Assembly: GCA_963693365.1 (NCBI GenBank)
Contig: CAVNZM010000012.1
Span: forward strand, 6,944,001-7,008,000
Direction: 5' to 3'
Length of the DNA stretch: 64,000 bases
Source of the DNA: Amoebidium appalachense
Taxonomy: Eukaryota > Ichthyosporea
Below, piece by piece: positions 35,319 through 53,569 of this stretch; position 1 is the stretch's first letter, and each line of letters opens with the position of its first letter. The notes under the pieces are model-generated. The model was not told the DNA's origin. It searched no databases and saw only the letters and a list, made by a program, of their open reading frames with translations. The translations under genes were made by a program, and so were the position numbers.

Positions 35319-35479
35319 GAGTGTCAGAATTCACGAAGCAGATGGGTTTCAAGGAAGGGTGCCAAAAAAAAACGACTCTGCGGATGGGTTTAAAAATATA
35401 TAAAAAGTCCACTGCAGAGGGGTGCTGCCCCCCCCTGCCCCCCCCCCCCCTCCCCCCCTCCCCTCCCCCCTCCCCCGGG

Positions 35480-37715
35480 GCTGGGCCCGGCCAGTCACGC
35501 GCATGATGTGAACTAAAGGCATTGTTCTTCACGCAAAAAGGTAAATATTTTTATAATGTGTAGGAGTATAAGTGCTTGAAAAATTAGAGGTCCTGAAGCT
35601 ATTATTTACTGAGAAGGATATTTATTATATTTGAATGAATAACTAAGATACTTCGAAGCAAAGAGAGTGCGCGTTGCGCGCCTGTGCGTCTACGAAATAT
35701 CTTGTCGTTAAGGTATGTCTATTGTATATTTAAGGGTATTATGATTGGCGCGATTTGAGATTTAGAGCTGTAACCAATCAGACAAGTTCTAAAGTCAATC
35801 GTTGTTGGACACATGTCACGACAGATTGATGCCGATATGGAATGACATACCGGCACATGTGCGGCCACGTGATTCATCACTTATTGTAGACGTTTGAAAT
35901 CCCCCGCCTGCAAAAAACCCCCCCACTCCGCCCCCCCCCCCCCTTCGCCCAGCCCCCCCCCCCCCCCCCCCCCCTTTGCCCAGCCCCCCCCCCCCCCCCC
36001 CCCCCCCCCATCATCCCCCCCCTTCCCCCCTACCTCCCCTGCCCTATGCGCCTCATTTCGCAATTACTTAACGACACGTCACACAAGATTACGTTCTGGT
36101 TACCTTGCCTTACATACTGCAGGGTCTCCCGACTCAAATGCTTTGATAATTATTCTGCAAGACAACACACTGAGATAGTATACCAGTTAGTGAATGCCAT
36201 GAGTCTTGAAACGATTAGGGACTTATGTTTTGATCGTTGCAAATTCAGCTTGCCCATCCGTCAGCCTGAGTACGTACGACATACCACTCTGTAATCTGGG
36301 GGGCGGAAGTGGGATAGGGGGGGAGAAAGGCGGGGCAAAAGAAGGGGGAGGGGGCTGGGGGGGGGAGGGGGGGGGGGGGAATACTGTATCGCTGACTCCT
36401 GTGGACTCGGGCTGTTTCAAAGATCACTTTACTCACGCCATACCGTAGTACATCCGAATGTGCCAGTGGTGGTGTTATAGCACAGTTACGGTGAGCACGC
36501 ATAAAGCCTGGCAATATATCTAGCCACATGCAAACAAAAAAAATACAGTATGTGCACATTCCATGGCCCTAATTATGATATGTCCTAAACACTATGATTT
36601 TCTGTAAATAATAGTTTTGATGGCCTGGGTACGGTGTTACAGTACTTAAAAGTACTACCATTCGTGCGTTGACTTTCGTGCATCATTGCATGCATCCAAG
36701 AAGTGTATTCAAAGTGATATTGAAGCCGAGATCATGTCACAGGCAGTCGCTGAGCCACAGGATTCACCAAGTTGAATCGTTTTAATTGTATGTCCAGCTG
36801 CCCCCCCCCCCCCCCCCCCCACCTTCCTCCTCCCCACCTGTTTCCCCACTCCTCCCCTCCCGTCTCCCCTACACCTGCCTCTCCCCCCTCCCCCTCCCCT
36901 CCCCTCGATTCTAGGAAACTGTTCAGTTCAAATTAAGAATTTGACACGCAGGCATGCCATGACGCATGCAATACCACAATTGCGGCATTCTACGAAGTGC
37001 CCATAGTTCTACAGCAAGATGATTGGCTAAGGGCATATCGTTGCTGCATAAGCCGCACCAGCAGTATCTGCTCCTGTTGGTGTTCGGAGTGTGAAGGTTA
37101 GAGCAATACTACGGCCGGCTTAAAGATCCGAGTTCCATTTTTTCCAAATTGTGTTACGTGCAAACATCTACCTCTCTCCCCTTCCCCTCCTCCTCCTCCT
37201 CCTCCTCCTTCCTCTCCCCCTGCTAACAACCCACCAGCCAGTGACATAAAAAGACCTAAACTTTGAAATAATGATTATCCTATGTGGCATACAAGCAAGC
37301 TAGTGTCCCCCACCCCCCCAAAAAAAAGAAAAGAAAAGAAAAGAAACCAGCAGAAGACGGGGAGGGGGGGCTCGGAGAGAGCACGAGAGAGCAAGCCAGT
37401 GCTCACGCCCGCGCAAGAGGGGGGGGGGGGGGGGGGGGTCTCGAGGGAGCGAGCGAGGGAGGGAGAGCGAGAGGGAGAGAGAGTGAGATTCAGAAGGAGA
37501 GACAGATCTGACCTTGCGTGTGAGAGACTGAGACGGGGAGGGGGAGAAAGGAGCTGAGGAGAGAGGTGGGCAGAGAGAGGGGGGGGGGGAGAGAGAGAGA
37601 CGGATGGAGGGAGGTGGGGAGGGAGCGAGTGAGTGAGAGATGGAGAGGGAGAGGCAGAGACAGAGGAAGTGGGAGGTGAGCTAATTTCTGAAGCACCTAC
37701 CATGATAGAATTTCT
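35480..37715. other. No gene seen: unique DNA, C/T and GA tracts
   Basis: Unique AT-rich DNA around 35,520-35,880 and 36,050-36,290 with CCAAT/ATTGG motifs (35,740, 35,775, 37,020), C-tracts at 35,930-36,010 and 36,800, a CTC run at 37,185-37,210, and GA-rich sequence at 37,320-37,670. The GA-rich part lies just downstream of the 3' exon ending at 37720. Confidence 0.55.
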
Positions 37716-37719
37716 GACC

Positions 37720-39017
<1,298 letters not shown>

Positions 39018-39299
39018 CTGTACACATGCACATAAATAGTGATTAATTGGGCAAAGTGGTAGCTTTCAGCGTCTGAAATTCGTTGGATTTTCCTCAAGTT
39101 CAACTCCTTTATATACAACCCCCCCCTAACCCCCCTCCCCGCTTTCCTTCCCCAGCCCTCCCCCCTTCTCAACCCATCCCGGGGGAAGTTGTTCAGCAAT
39201 CTCATGGATATAAAACACATCTAACCCATTTCTCTCCATGTTTACTTTACGTTGGCTCGAAGGCTCGTTTCAACACCACCAATCCCCCCCCCCCCCTCC

Positions 39300-41373
<2,074 letters not shown>

Positions 41374-41481
41374 ATCGAGACTGGGGTGATGATGCAGCAG
41401 TCTTAGACCTCGGCTTGGAATCAAACAGCGAGGGTACAGACACTTTCCTGGATGACTTGGGGTTGTTGCCCGCTCGGAAGG
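41374..41481 (-). CDS. Possible single internal exon, unrecognised
   Basis: A 108-base segment is bounded by GCACGCAG and a strong donor CGAT/GTAAGT. Read in the phase that starts with two bases completing a codon it gives a Ser/Lys/Arg-rich peptide (FRAGNNPKSSRKVSVPSLF, then SKPRSKTAASSPQSR), which looks like a disordered linker. Another frame is also open across the region, so the choice is not secure. It could belong to the same minus-strand gene as the exons at 37720-39017. Confidence 0.3.
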
Positions 41482-42019
41482 CTGCGTGCATGTGGTGTAC
41501 ATGTTAGTGTGGTTAGTTTCAATATAAATTTCCAATTTTTCACAGATTTCAGATGTGCGTTTCACTTGTGGGGATTGATGGTGGTGGCTGGTGTGTATGT
41601 GTGTGAGTGTGTGTGTGTGTGCCGTGTGCCTGTGTGTGAACCAGGGGGAGGGGGGGGGGGGGGGGGGGGGGGATGGGGAAGCTGAGGGGGGGGGGTGGGG
41701 GGGTTCGCCAATGCGCACAACCGCACTAACCGTTGAAAAAGTGACCAGTAAAAGAGAGAGATACCTAATAATCTATCAAATATTGTCACGTGCACGAAAA
41801 GGAAATCTCAACTTTGCACCCGTGCACACACTCCGTTGAAGCCAAGCATGCAGTATGCGCCACATCACACTCGGACACAACACACTCAACCACATTGACA
41901 CAAGCATGCTATCGTGAAGAAACCCACAGTAAAATTAATATCTTAGCGTTAGTGCACGTGTTCGTTATATGGTGATGAGCGCTGAGAGGTGGTGGCACAG
42001 CTGAGAAGAGAAATACAAC

Positions 42020-42470
42020 AGGCCAGCGCACTCGAAACACACACTGTGCCCAGAACAAACAAAAAACATCATGCACTCTAATGTTTAAACAAGTGCACAG
42101 AACCTCGCTCCGCAGCGCAACATCGTATTTAACATTAAGAAATCACACACCACTGACTGAGGTTCAGAACCACAGCAAAAGCCACACTAGTATACACATA
42201 CACACGAGCACGATTGTGGCAAACACGCGCGAATATGCTTGCACAATACACCGGCACACTCGAAACACACACCGCCCAGAACAAAAAAAAAACATGTGCA
42301 CTCTCATGTTTAAATAAGTGCACAGAACTTCGCTCCACGGCGCAAAATCTTATTTAACAAAAAATCACACACCACGGGCTGTGGAAAGCCCAGAACCACA
42401 TCAGAAATCAAATAAGTATACTCATACGCACAAGCACAATTGTGGGCAAACACACACGAGTATGCTTTCA
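42020..42470. repeat. 228-bp diverged tandem duplication
   Basis: Two units with a 228-base period (CTCGAAACACACAC at 42,031 and again at 42,259) share AAGTGCACAGAAC, TATTTAACA and AAATCACACACCAC in the same order, with roughly one difference per ten bases. CA and CG arrays follow at 42,640-42,940. No coding function seen. Confidence 0.75.
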
Positions 42471-42893
42471 GGTTCACACGTGCACACGTGCACAAGTAGA
42501 CACCTTGAAGCACACACACACTCTCTACCCGGCATTTATTCCATTGAAAACCACTACAAACATCATGCACTATGGTATAGGCACCTACAAAATTATAACT
42601 TTGACTGCATACCATAAGGGTCACACACATTCCATATTACACGCACACACACGCGCGCGTGCGCGCATACACACCCACCCACACACACACGCGCGCGCGC
42701 TCGCACACGCACACGCACACACACACACAGAGAGACACACACACACACACAGTGCACAGTGAACAGACTGTAGCTGCCGACACACGTCAAATATGGACAC
42801 ACACAAGCACACTCGTCAAGTCTGGATACAGACGTGCGCACACACACACACATGCAGAGCACACACACACACACACGCATAGTAGCACACACA

Positions 42894-42935
<42 letters not shown>

Positions 42936-42949
42936 GTCACACGTGTACA

Positions 42950-46590
<3,641 letters not shown>

Positions 46591-46596
46591 GGCCTT

Positions 46597-46602
46597 TTTA
46601 TT
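46597..46602 (-). promoter_or_regulatory. Candidate polyadenylation signal of the EGF-repeat gene
   Basis: TTTATT on the plus strand reads AATAAA on the minus strand, about 185 bases beyond the stop codon at 46785. Assigned from sequence and position only. Confidence 0.4.
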
Positions 46603-46784
46603 ATTGATTGGATATAACATATAAAAATACGACGTCCATCTGACAAGAAAGAATGCATGCTTGCCCATTTTTTTTCCCCGGAAAACTTTTAGCTAACTCG
46701 CATAATATGCCATTGAAAGGGTTACTTGCATCTTATTGAAGGGGACTTGCAACAAGATCCAGAGGAGCACGTTGTACAACGCTC

Positions 46785-48670
46785 TTAGGCTGGCAGACCC
46801 AGAGTGAAGGGAATGTAGTAGGCCCACCGGGTGCCACTGTATGCGTAGTTGCAGTACGGGGCAATGGGCAGGCCGTTGGTGCCGTAGACACACTGGCCAC
46901 AGCCAAACGTGGTCTGAGCATTCACCAGCGTGTAGTGAACCACCACCACCAGCGAGTTGCATCCAAGGCTCCCAACCTGAAGCGTAAACTCATCGTGGAG
47001 GCCGTTAACAGGATCGTGGGCGGCACCCACACACGTAGTGCCCGGAAGGCAATCACGGGCAAACTGGCCGGGCACAGGGTATCCTAGAGTCTGCACCCCC
47101 GGGATGGCGTTTTTGTTGCAGGCGACGGCCACGTGGCTGTTGTAAATGTTGATACCTAGGGCTGTTGTGTCTATGGAGATCTTGAGGGTCCCGGCGGGCA
47201 TGAGCCAGTCTGTGACGGTGACAACGCCTGAAGGATAAGACTGACCATAGAGGGAGCAGAAGTCCGTCTGCTTGCACTGCACGCCGTTGCCGGAATAGCC
47301 GGTGTTGCAGGCACATGTGAAGGAGCCATCGGTGTTGGAGCACGTTGCGTGGATGTCGCAGTTGTCCGTATCGGTGGCACACTCATCAACATCGGTGCAT
47401 GTTACGCCATCGCCCGTATAGCCGGTGTTGCAGGCACAGGTGAAGGAGCCGTCGGTGTTGGAACATGTTGCGTGGACGTTACAGTTGTCCGTATCAGTGA
47501 CACACTCATCAATATCAGTGCATGTTACACCGTCACCCGTGTAGCCGGTGTTGCAGGCACAGGTGAAGGAGCCGTCGGTGTTGGAGCAAGTTGCGTGGAC
47601 GTCGCAGTTGTCCGTATCGCTGGCACACTCATCAACATCAGTGCATGTGACCCCGTCGCCTGTGTAACCGGTGTTGCAGGCACAGGTGAAGGAGCCGTCG
47701 GTGTTGGAACACGTTGCATGGACGTCGCAGTTGTCCGCATCAGTGGCACACTCATCAATATCAGTGCATGTTACACCGTCGCCCGTGTAGCCGGTGTTGC
47801 AGGCACAGGTGAAGGAGCCGTCGGTGTTGGAGCAAGTTGCGTGGACGTCGCGTTGTCCGTGTCGGTGGCACACTCATCAATATCAGTGCAAGTAACACCG
47901 TCGCCCGTGTAGCCGGTGTTGCAGGCACAGGTGAAGGAGCCGTCGGTGTTGGAGCACGTTGCGTGGACGTCACAGTTGTCCGTATCGGTGGCACACTCAT
48001 CAATATCAGTGCACGTAACACCGTCGCCCGTGTAGCCGGTGTTGCAGGCACAGGTGAACGAGCCGACGGTGTTGGAACACGTTGCGTGGACGTCGCAGTT
48101 GTGGGTGCCGATGGCACACTCATCAACATCAGACCCATCAGTGATCTCGGCGCAGTACGTCCATCTTTCAACGTTGGGGTAGTTGCAGCTGCATGTTTTT
48201 GTAATCGGGTCCCAGCTAGTGCAGGCCCACGATGTCTGCCCATTGTTGTCGGCCACATGCACCAGAAGCACGTAGCTGCCAGAGGGGCACACCACGTCAG
48301 TCTGCAGGCTGAGGGTGTAGCTGTCGGTCTGCACTCCGCCAAGGTTGGTGTGTGCTGCGCCGTAGGAGAGGAGACTGCCATCGGTTGCAAGGTCCTTGAA
48401 CAGGCCGGGCGAGTTGGTGCCGATGTCCTGAATGGTGCAGCCCACGGCTATCTGGGTCTCCTTCATGATGGGTGCGTAGAAGTTGATTCCCAGGGCCATG
48501 GTGCTGCCCGTGATGCTGACGGTGAGGGTGCCAGCGTTGTTGAACTGGCCGTACAGCAGTTGGTAGGTCTGGAAAGCATCACGACGCATGTGGCGGAAAA
48601 AACGGAGAGGGGAGGCGACCGCACCCAGCACAAGGGCGGCCAGAAGAAGTAAGTTGAGGGCCTTCGCCAT
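46785..48670 (-). CDS. Secreted protein with seven calcium-binding EGF repeats between two copies of a novel domain
   Basis: ATG at 48670 opens a clear signal peptide (MAKALNLLLLAALVLGAVAS). A Cys-containing domain of about 150 residues follows, then seven EGF repeats of 41 residues (123 bp), each opening D-I/V-DEC (except for substitutions after it) and carrying the CxNxxGxxxC-type core (CSNTDGSFTCACNTGYTGDG); this is the calcium-binding EGF class, used extracellularly for adhesion or matrix. After the last repeat (GYSGNGVQCK) comes a second domain of about 150 residues that resembles the N-terminal one (both have GTL, then SI, ALGIN, and an AVxC segment), ending in TAA at 46785. The repeats are nearly identical at DNA level, implying recent expansion or gene conversion. 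One base is missing in the third repeat (about 47,852, GTCGCGTTG where other repeats have GTCGCAGTTG on the plus strand), which splits the frame. It is either a sequencing error in a repeat array or a recent inactivating mutation. No introns. Confidence 0.85.
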
Positions 48671-50065
48671 GTTGTCGCTTTGTTGGAAGTAGTACTTCAA
48701 TCGAACAATGCTGTTTCGTTTGGGATGTGGTTTGAATCAGGCCACCCTGTTTTATGTACCTTCGGGGGGGCCCGACCGTTCAGGGGGGGCTTATCGGCGA
48801 GGCTCCGATATGATAATGGTAGCCGATCACATGCCTAGATCTATGAGGCTTCACTGCCGGAATCGGCCGAAGGGTTTAGGGAGAACTTTCCCGGCCGGGC
48901 ACTGCCGCACCGCCAGTCTGCAAGTAGAGCGTATTTGGCCCTTTCTATGACCTCTTTCACATATAAATCATGCGCGTGTTACGGAGATTTGTCGTACCTT
49001 GAGTACAATCCAATGTATGTACAATAAAACGGCTGCGCCATCAGACGGCGGCCGAATCCCCCTTGCTTATACTTCGTTGGCTTTGTATGTAATCAGGGTT
49101 TACACACTTTTTATTGCGTGGACATTGCCGGAGGCCCAGCCACATTCGACGGCCTACTGCGTTTTCCAGCACAGCCAATCAAATGCAGCCAGTGACATAT
49201 GTACATGCTAGGCAACAATGAGCGCCATCGTAGGATCTGACACCCCTATTACATATTATGGGTAAGCAGATGCTAGCATCGGTAGCTCCGACAGAAAGTT
49301 AAGGCACCGGATCACAATATGTAATCAGTGCATGGTATAGGGGGACATATCAATAATCTAGATGCATTTGTTCTGATTGGAACTCATTCAACGAATCAAA
49401 ACGCCGTTCGTGAGATAGTCGCAATAGTGGAATTCGGCATTCCATTCCAGATCCTCAGGAATTCCTGTCAGGTTCCCAGGTTTCGACGCCTTATTTTTGA
49501 AGCCGGAACGAACACGAAAATCAGCCGCACTTTGACGGGCAAAAAAAATAACAATATAATGCCGAGCATAGCTCACATATAGCGCTTAGTCGTTGTGCGT
49601 TCGTGCATGCAGCTGCAGTACTAACCAAGTGTTGCGATGGTCGATTTGCAATTGAGTGTCAAGCTTACTCTTGCTGCGTGCACGGAATCGAAGTTGCAGG
49701 TGTACGTACTATTTATTGCCTCATCGAATGTTCTTGGCGCGCGCCTTCTATCAAGACATACAGGAAATACTCGTGGTACTAATGAGCAAGCTAATGTTCA
49801 ATCTGTGAAGCTAACGTATGGTGTGAATTGAAATCACTGTTACTGTTGCAACATGAAAACAGCAGCAACTTGGTATGACGACGTCATGATCATGATCATG
49901 ATGTATGAAGCGTGTCTGATTAATACAATTGTATGGCCAAGCGGCAGTTATCAGCAAGTGATGCCATCAACAATTGATGCCAACGAATCCATGTATATGT
50001 CCATATGCAATGTGCACTGTCATGTGGACTGTGACCCCAGTAATCGGATAAATACATAACTGAGT
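48671..50065. other. No gene seen: upstream flank of the EGF gene
   Basis: Unique DNA almost free of simple repeats. CCAAT boxes occur near 49,165 (GCCAATCAAATG) and an inverted one near 49,376, 500-700 bases upstream of the EGF-gene start. Open frames here are short and have no recognisable domain. The right edge is the TAA target duplication of the transposon. Confidence 0.5.
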
Positions 50066-50068
50066 TAA
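50066..50068. repeat. Target-site duplication TAA (left)
   Basis: TAA immediately before the left terminal repeat; the matching TAA is at 54524-54526. Three-base TWA duplications are characteristic of PIF/Harbinger insertion. Confidence 0.8.
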
Positions 50069-50427
50069 GGGCCTGTTTGGTAGCGCGCTAAATACGGTTT
50101 TTTATCGTATTCGTATTTAGGGCCTAAATACGTATACGATCCCGTGGCATGCCAAACACGCCGCGGGCTTTTATTTTTTGTAAATACGATAGGGATCGCT
50201 TTAATATAAGGGATACGGGATCGCGCGGCTAGAATACTTTCTGGCGCCGCTCAGATCGATATCTATCTGGATTGAGTGGGCTTGATCTGCCTATTGGGCA
50301 CCTAAGATCGTGTGGCCGAGCTATACCATGTACACACGGCATGCCACACACGTGTCCGGACAAAACTGCGCTGCACATTTTTCATGAAGGTGGGTTGTTT
50401 TCTACCTATATATGTTAGGCACTCACA

Positions 50428-51267
50428 ATGCCAACTTGCGCGGCTAACTACTGCAAAAATGACGAAGAAACAGTCTCTCCCAAAGATCCTACCAGGAAGA
50501 TAAAGCTTTTTACTGTTCCATATGGATGCAAACCAAATGTATTGGCTAGGAGGCATGCTTGGTTAAATGCTATAGGCAGGCAGGAGCAAACAAAGTATGA
50601 GCGGAAACAAATAGCAGAGCACACAAAGCAAGCACCCTCCGACCCAGACACACACACAGACACAAGGCCAAAGGCCTCGGATGGGACAGACGTAAATACA
50701 GACACAACCACTACTGAGACACACACAGCTGACACACAATCCGAAAATGCCAATGACTCGGCTGTGCCAGCTGAGCAGTCGGCACAAGAACCACAACCAA
50801 AGAGGAAACGGGGGCAACCGAAGGTGGAAGTCCCCTGGCCACTGGCTATCCTTAAGCAACTGGTTGTATGCGAGGCACATTTCACCGATGATGATATTAC
50901 TGCTAAGAATGGAAAACTGAAATTAACAAAGGATGCATGTCCCATCCGAATGGAACTAGACCCGATGTACAGAGAGAAGGTACAGCTATTGAGGGAGGAA
51001 AGGGCCAATAGTCATATGCAAGCTGTAGGAATGGATGCCTCAGATATTGAGCAAACACGGAAACGAGCGAGGGAGCGGGGGGAGACGAGCAGTGAGAGGG
51101 CTTTTGGGCGCATGAAAAATTATCGGCTGTTTAGCAATCAGGTGCAGATGTCGATGGTAGGCACCCATTGGATGGTAGCTAAGGCTGTGGCTTTCTTGTG
51201 TAACATGCAAGAGCCACTATATTGTAAGGATATGGTGGGGCCCGGGCACACCAAAAGCATGGTGTAG
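50428..51267 (+). CDS. THAP zinc-finger protein fused to the C-terminal remnant of a DDE transposase
   Basis: 279 codons from an ATG in CACAATGCC, with TATATAT close upstream (50407). THAP finger ligands: Cys4 and Cys9 (MPTCAANYCKN), the conserved Trp (HAWLNAIGRQ, about residue 46), then after a long polar insertion of roughly 95 residues (Thr/Asp/Lys-rich, with DTHTDT and PKRKRGQPK) the C-x2-H pair in VVCEAHF and a terminal DACPI like the family's AVP box. THAP domains bind transposon ends or promoters. The C-terminal 50 residues (SERAFGRMKNYRLF, then VAKAVAFLCNMQEPL) match the last part of DDE_4-type (Harbinger) transposases, including the position of the third catalytic acid (E of SERAFGR). 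The first two acidic residues and the bulk of the catalytic domain are absent and there is no room for them nearby, so by itself it should not catalyse transposition. Family assignment is by motif recognition. Confidence 0.75.
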   Translation: MPTCAANYCKNDEETVSPKDPTRKIKLFTVPYGCKPNVLARRHAWLNAIGRQEQTKYERKQIAEHTKQAPSDPDTHTDTRPKASDGTDVNTDTTTTETHTADTQSENANDSAVPAEQSAQEPQPKRKRGQPKVEVPWPLAILKQLVVCEAHFTDDDITAKNGKLKLTKDACPIRMELDPMYREKVQLLREERANSHMQAVGMDASDIEQTRKRARERGETSSERAFGRMKNYRLFSNQVQMSMVGTHWMVAKAVAFLCNMQEPLYCKDMVGPGHTKSMV

Positions 51268-51299
51268 AATTTTCGTTTTCGATTGCCTCTCCCTAAAGC

Positions 51300-51344
51300 C
51301 CCCTTCTCTGCTTTTTTTTTTTTTTTTTTTTTTTGTCTTTTTTT

Positions 51345-51380
<36 letters not shown>

Positions 51381-51658
51381 AAAATATGAATGAATGCTTG
51401 CATGTATGTATTCGGCCAGATGGGCTCCACTTTTCCTGTATAGGAAAATAATAATAATAATTGAAATTATTATGTATTTGTGTGCCAAGTACAACCTTGA
51501 GTCGTTCTCCCCCCCCCCCCCCCCCCCCCCCCCTTCACACACACACACAACCACGCACACACGGAAGCACGCACGCACGCACGCACACACGCACGCACGC
51601 ACGCACGCACGCATTTGCACACACACACGCATGCCCCCCCCCCCCCCACACACACACA

Positions 51659-51695
<37 letters not shown>

Positions 51696-51867
51696 GTAGG
51701 CACGTATGCAAACACCAAGGGGGGAGGAGGGACCGGGGGGAGGGGGGGGGGGGGGGGGGGGGGGTAGGAAACATATGCAGGCACCAGGGTCTGGTACATT
51801 GCTCTCAGATTTGACACACGGTCTTCATTCATTCATTACAGGTTCACTAGATCGGTCAGAAGATTAC

Positions 51868-51914
<47 letters not shown>

Positions 51915-51980
51915 ACACACACACACATTATGAAAGATAACGTAAACAAAAAAAAAAAAAAAAAAAAAAAAAAAGGAAGG
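51300..51980. repeat. T/G, C, CA and A tracts between the two transposon genes
   Basis: Composite T-then-G tract (51311-51378), a C-tract (51511-51533) followed by CA/CG runs, facing C and G tracts at 51636-51692, another G-tract (51738-51764), a C-tract (51871-51900) with CA, and an A-tract (51949-51974). This is the space where the missing transposase core or the nuclease 3' end might have been; no coding remnant is visible. Confidence 0.7.
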
Positions 51981-51984
51981 AAAA

Positions 51985-52246
51985 CAGAATCATTCAGTTG
52001 CATTTTCAGTGTTCGTGTTCTTCTTCTTCTTCTTCCACTTTTTGTGGTTTTCTGCCCTGTATGATGGGATGGATACATTTGCACCATAAACTTTTCATTC
52101 CAGGTAAAACTATACTTGTGTCCAGTAGGGTCTATTTGCTGTACAAATGCACGGAGCCCTACAAGGTCAGGCTTGTATGATTGGGCCAATTCTTCTACAC
52201 TTGGTCCTACTATCCGCCTCTTTTTCGTACCATCTGCATATTGCAT
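51985..52246 (-). pseudogene. Probable frameshifted C-terminal continuation of the XPG-family nuclease
   Basis: A protein-like frame (VEELAQSYKPDLVGLRAF, later KYSFTWNEKFMVQMYPSH, then a basic RRRRRTRT segment) follows the nuclease on the same strand but in another frame. Between them a 19-base segment (ATTGCATCTCTATAACCTC on the plus strand) is repeated at 52240-52258 and 52271-52289, a 31-base period that would break the frame. The basic tail could be a nuclear-localisation signal. Alternatively a short intron separates the two parts. Confidence 0.45.
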
Positions 52247-52279
52247 CTCTATAACCTCTTCACCCTCATCATTGCATCT

Positions 52280-53369
52280 CTATAACCTCATCACCTCAGC
52301 CCCGTTTTCATACGTTCCATGTTCGTATTCAAGATCCCACCACTCAACCTCTTCCTCCACTGCTTCACCTCCTTTCCGTCCGATTTCGACTCTTCCTGCC
52401 CGTTCGTCCCCACCCTGCTTGTTTTCTGTGCTTTTAACGGGCTTTTCCTTCCCTCTTTTCCCCTTTCTGACCCGTTGGATATGCTGGAGCAGATCTGTGA
52501 ACACAACCCCCGCAGCTACCGGCCTTCCCTCGCGTCCCCAGGCCCGGCACGCCTCACTTACAGCTGCGTGCAAAGTGCCCATGCCGATTCCCCTGAGCTT
52601 TTTCACATAATCACAGCCATTCACAATAGCAAAATAACGCAGTATTTCTATATCCCATCCGTCGAAGTTGTACTTTGTGCTTCTGGTAAAAACATCGGCG
52701 GGGGTTACAATCACTCCGTACAGTTTGGGAATGCGCACCGCATTAGCGGTCCCAGGGATGACCGCCGCATCCGCAATGCGCAGTTTGTATACAACCCGCG
52801 GGATGTTATACAGAAGAAGGTCGGCATCCTCAGTGACAACAGTGTGTGCCAAACCGGTACGTGCCATATAGGCAAGCTGGGGGTCTGCTTCGTATGGAGC
52901 TACTGTGTAATCGACATTCTCATCTTTCAGTCTAAGGATGATTGCATGTAAAACTCTGTTATCTAACTCTGCAGCGCTTCTCCATTTGGTTTTAGTTACC
53001 TCCTCCTGTTTCTCTCTTTTTGTGGCTATTTCTTGGCGGGCTTTGACCACCTTTTCTGCACGGTCGTTATCAACTAGTTTTCCCTCTTTCAATCTGCGCC
53101 CATCAAACACATAGTGTGGCTGGACCCCTGCTAGCCTATACGTATTAACTTTGGACATAAAAGTGATTTGCAATAGCTGCATATGTGTCGTCTGTGACTT
53201 TTTTGTCATCTATTTGCTGTTTGGCTACTGTGTCAGCGAAAACTGAAAAGGACTTGTGGACCTGCACCATCCCGTCAAAAGCAACTACCCCACGTTGCAA
53301 CTCTGCAGTAACATCTGTGGCTTTTTCGGCACTAATGCCGAGTGCTGGGAGCAAGCCCTGCACACCCAT
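52280..53369 (-). CDS. XPG-family (EXO1/FEN1-like) structure-specific nuclease inside the transposon
   Basis: XPG-family enzymes cut 5' flaps or chew 5' ends using two metal ions. The start MGVQGLLPAL (ATG at 53369) is the classic family N-terminus; the acidic VAFDG and PHYVFDGRRLKEGK follow. The I-domain has APYEADPQLAYMARTGLAH and VVTEDADLLLYN, nearest to EXO1's wording, then NGCDY and the helix-hairpin-helix segment LRGIGMGTLHAA. So the N- and I-domain carboxylates are all visible. The frame changes by one base near 53,150 (between HFYV and KVNTYRLAG), an extra base or very short intron. After the helix-hairpin-helix there is a Lys-rich, acidic tail to a stop at 52280, with a likely continuation at 51985-52246. 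It lies wholly within the transposon ends, so it moves with the element or was captured by it. Its role, if any, in transposition is inference. Confidence 0.8.
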
Positions 53370-53569
53370 GGTAAAAGTGCATGTATTCAAAGTAGTTTCT
53401 TTTCATGAAAAAAATTCTTTCGGGTTGTGCGCCCTCTGCGTTAACGTGCGAACACAAAACTCGTTGTACGGTGTGGGTGCGTAGCAACGCGTTACGTAAT
53501 CAGGGGAAAAAAAGGCGGCGCCAGAAAGAAATCGGGGACCACTCAAAATCGCCGATCCCGTATCCCTTA

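Noticed and set aside
47349-48652. Plus-strand frames opposite the EGF-repeat gene
   Set aside because: Antisense shadows of the repeat array with Val/Gly-rich composition.
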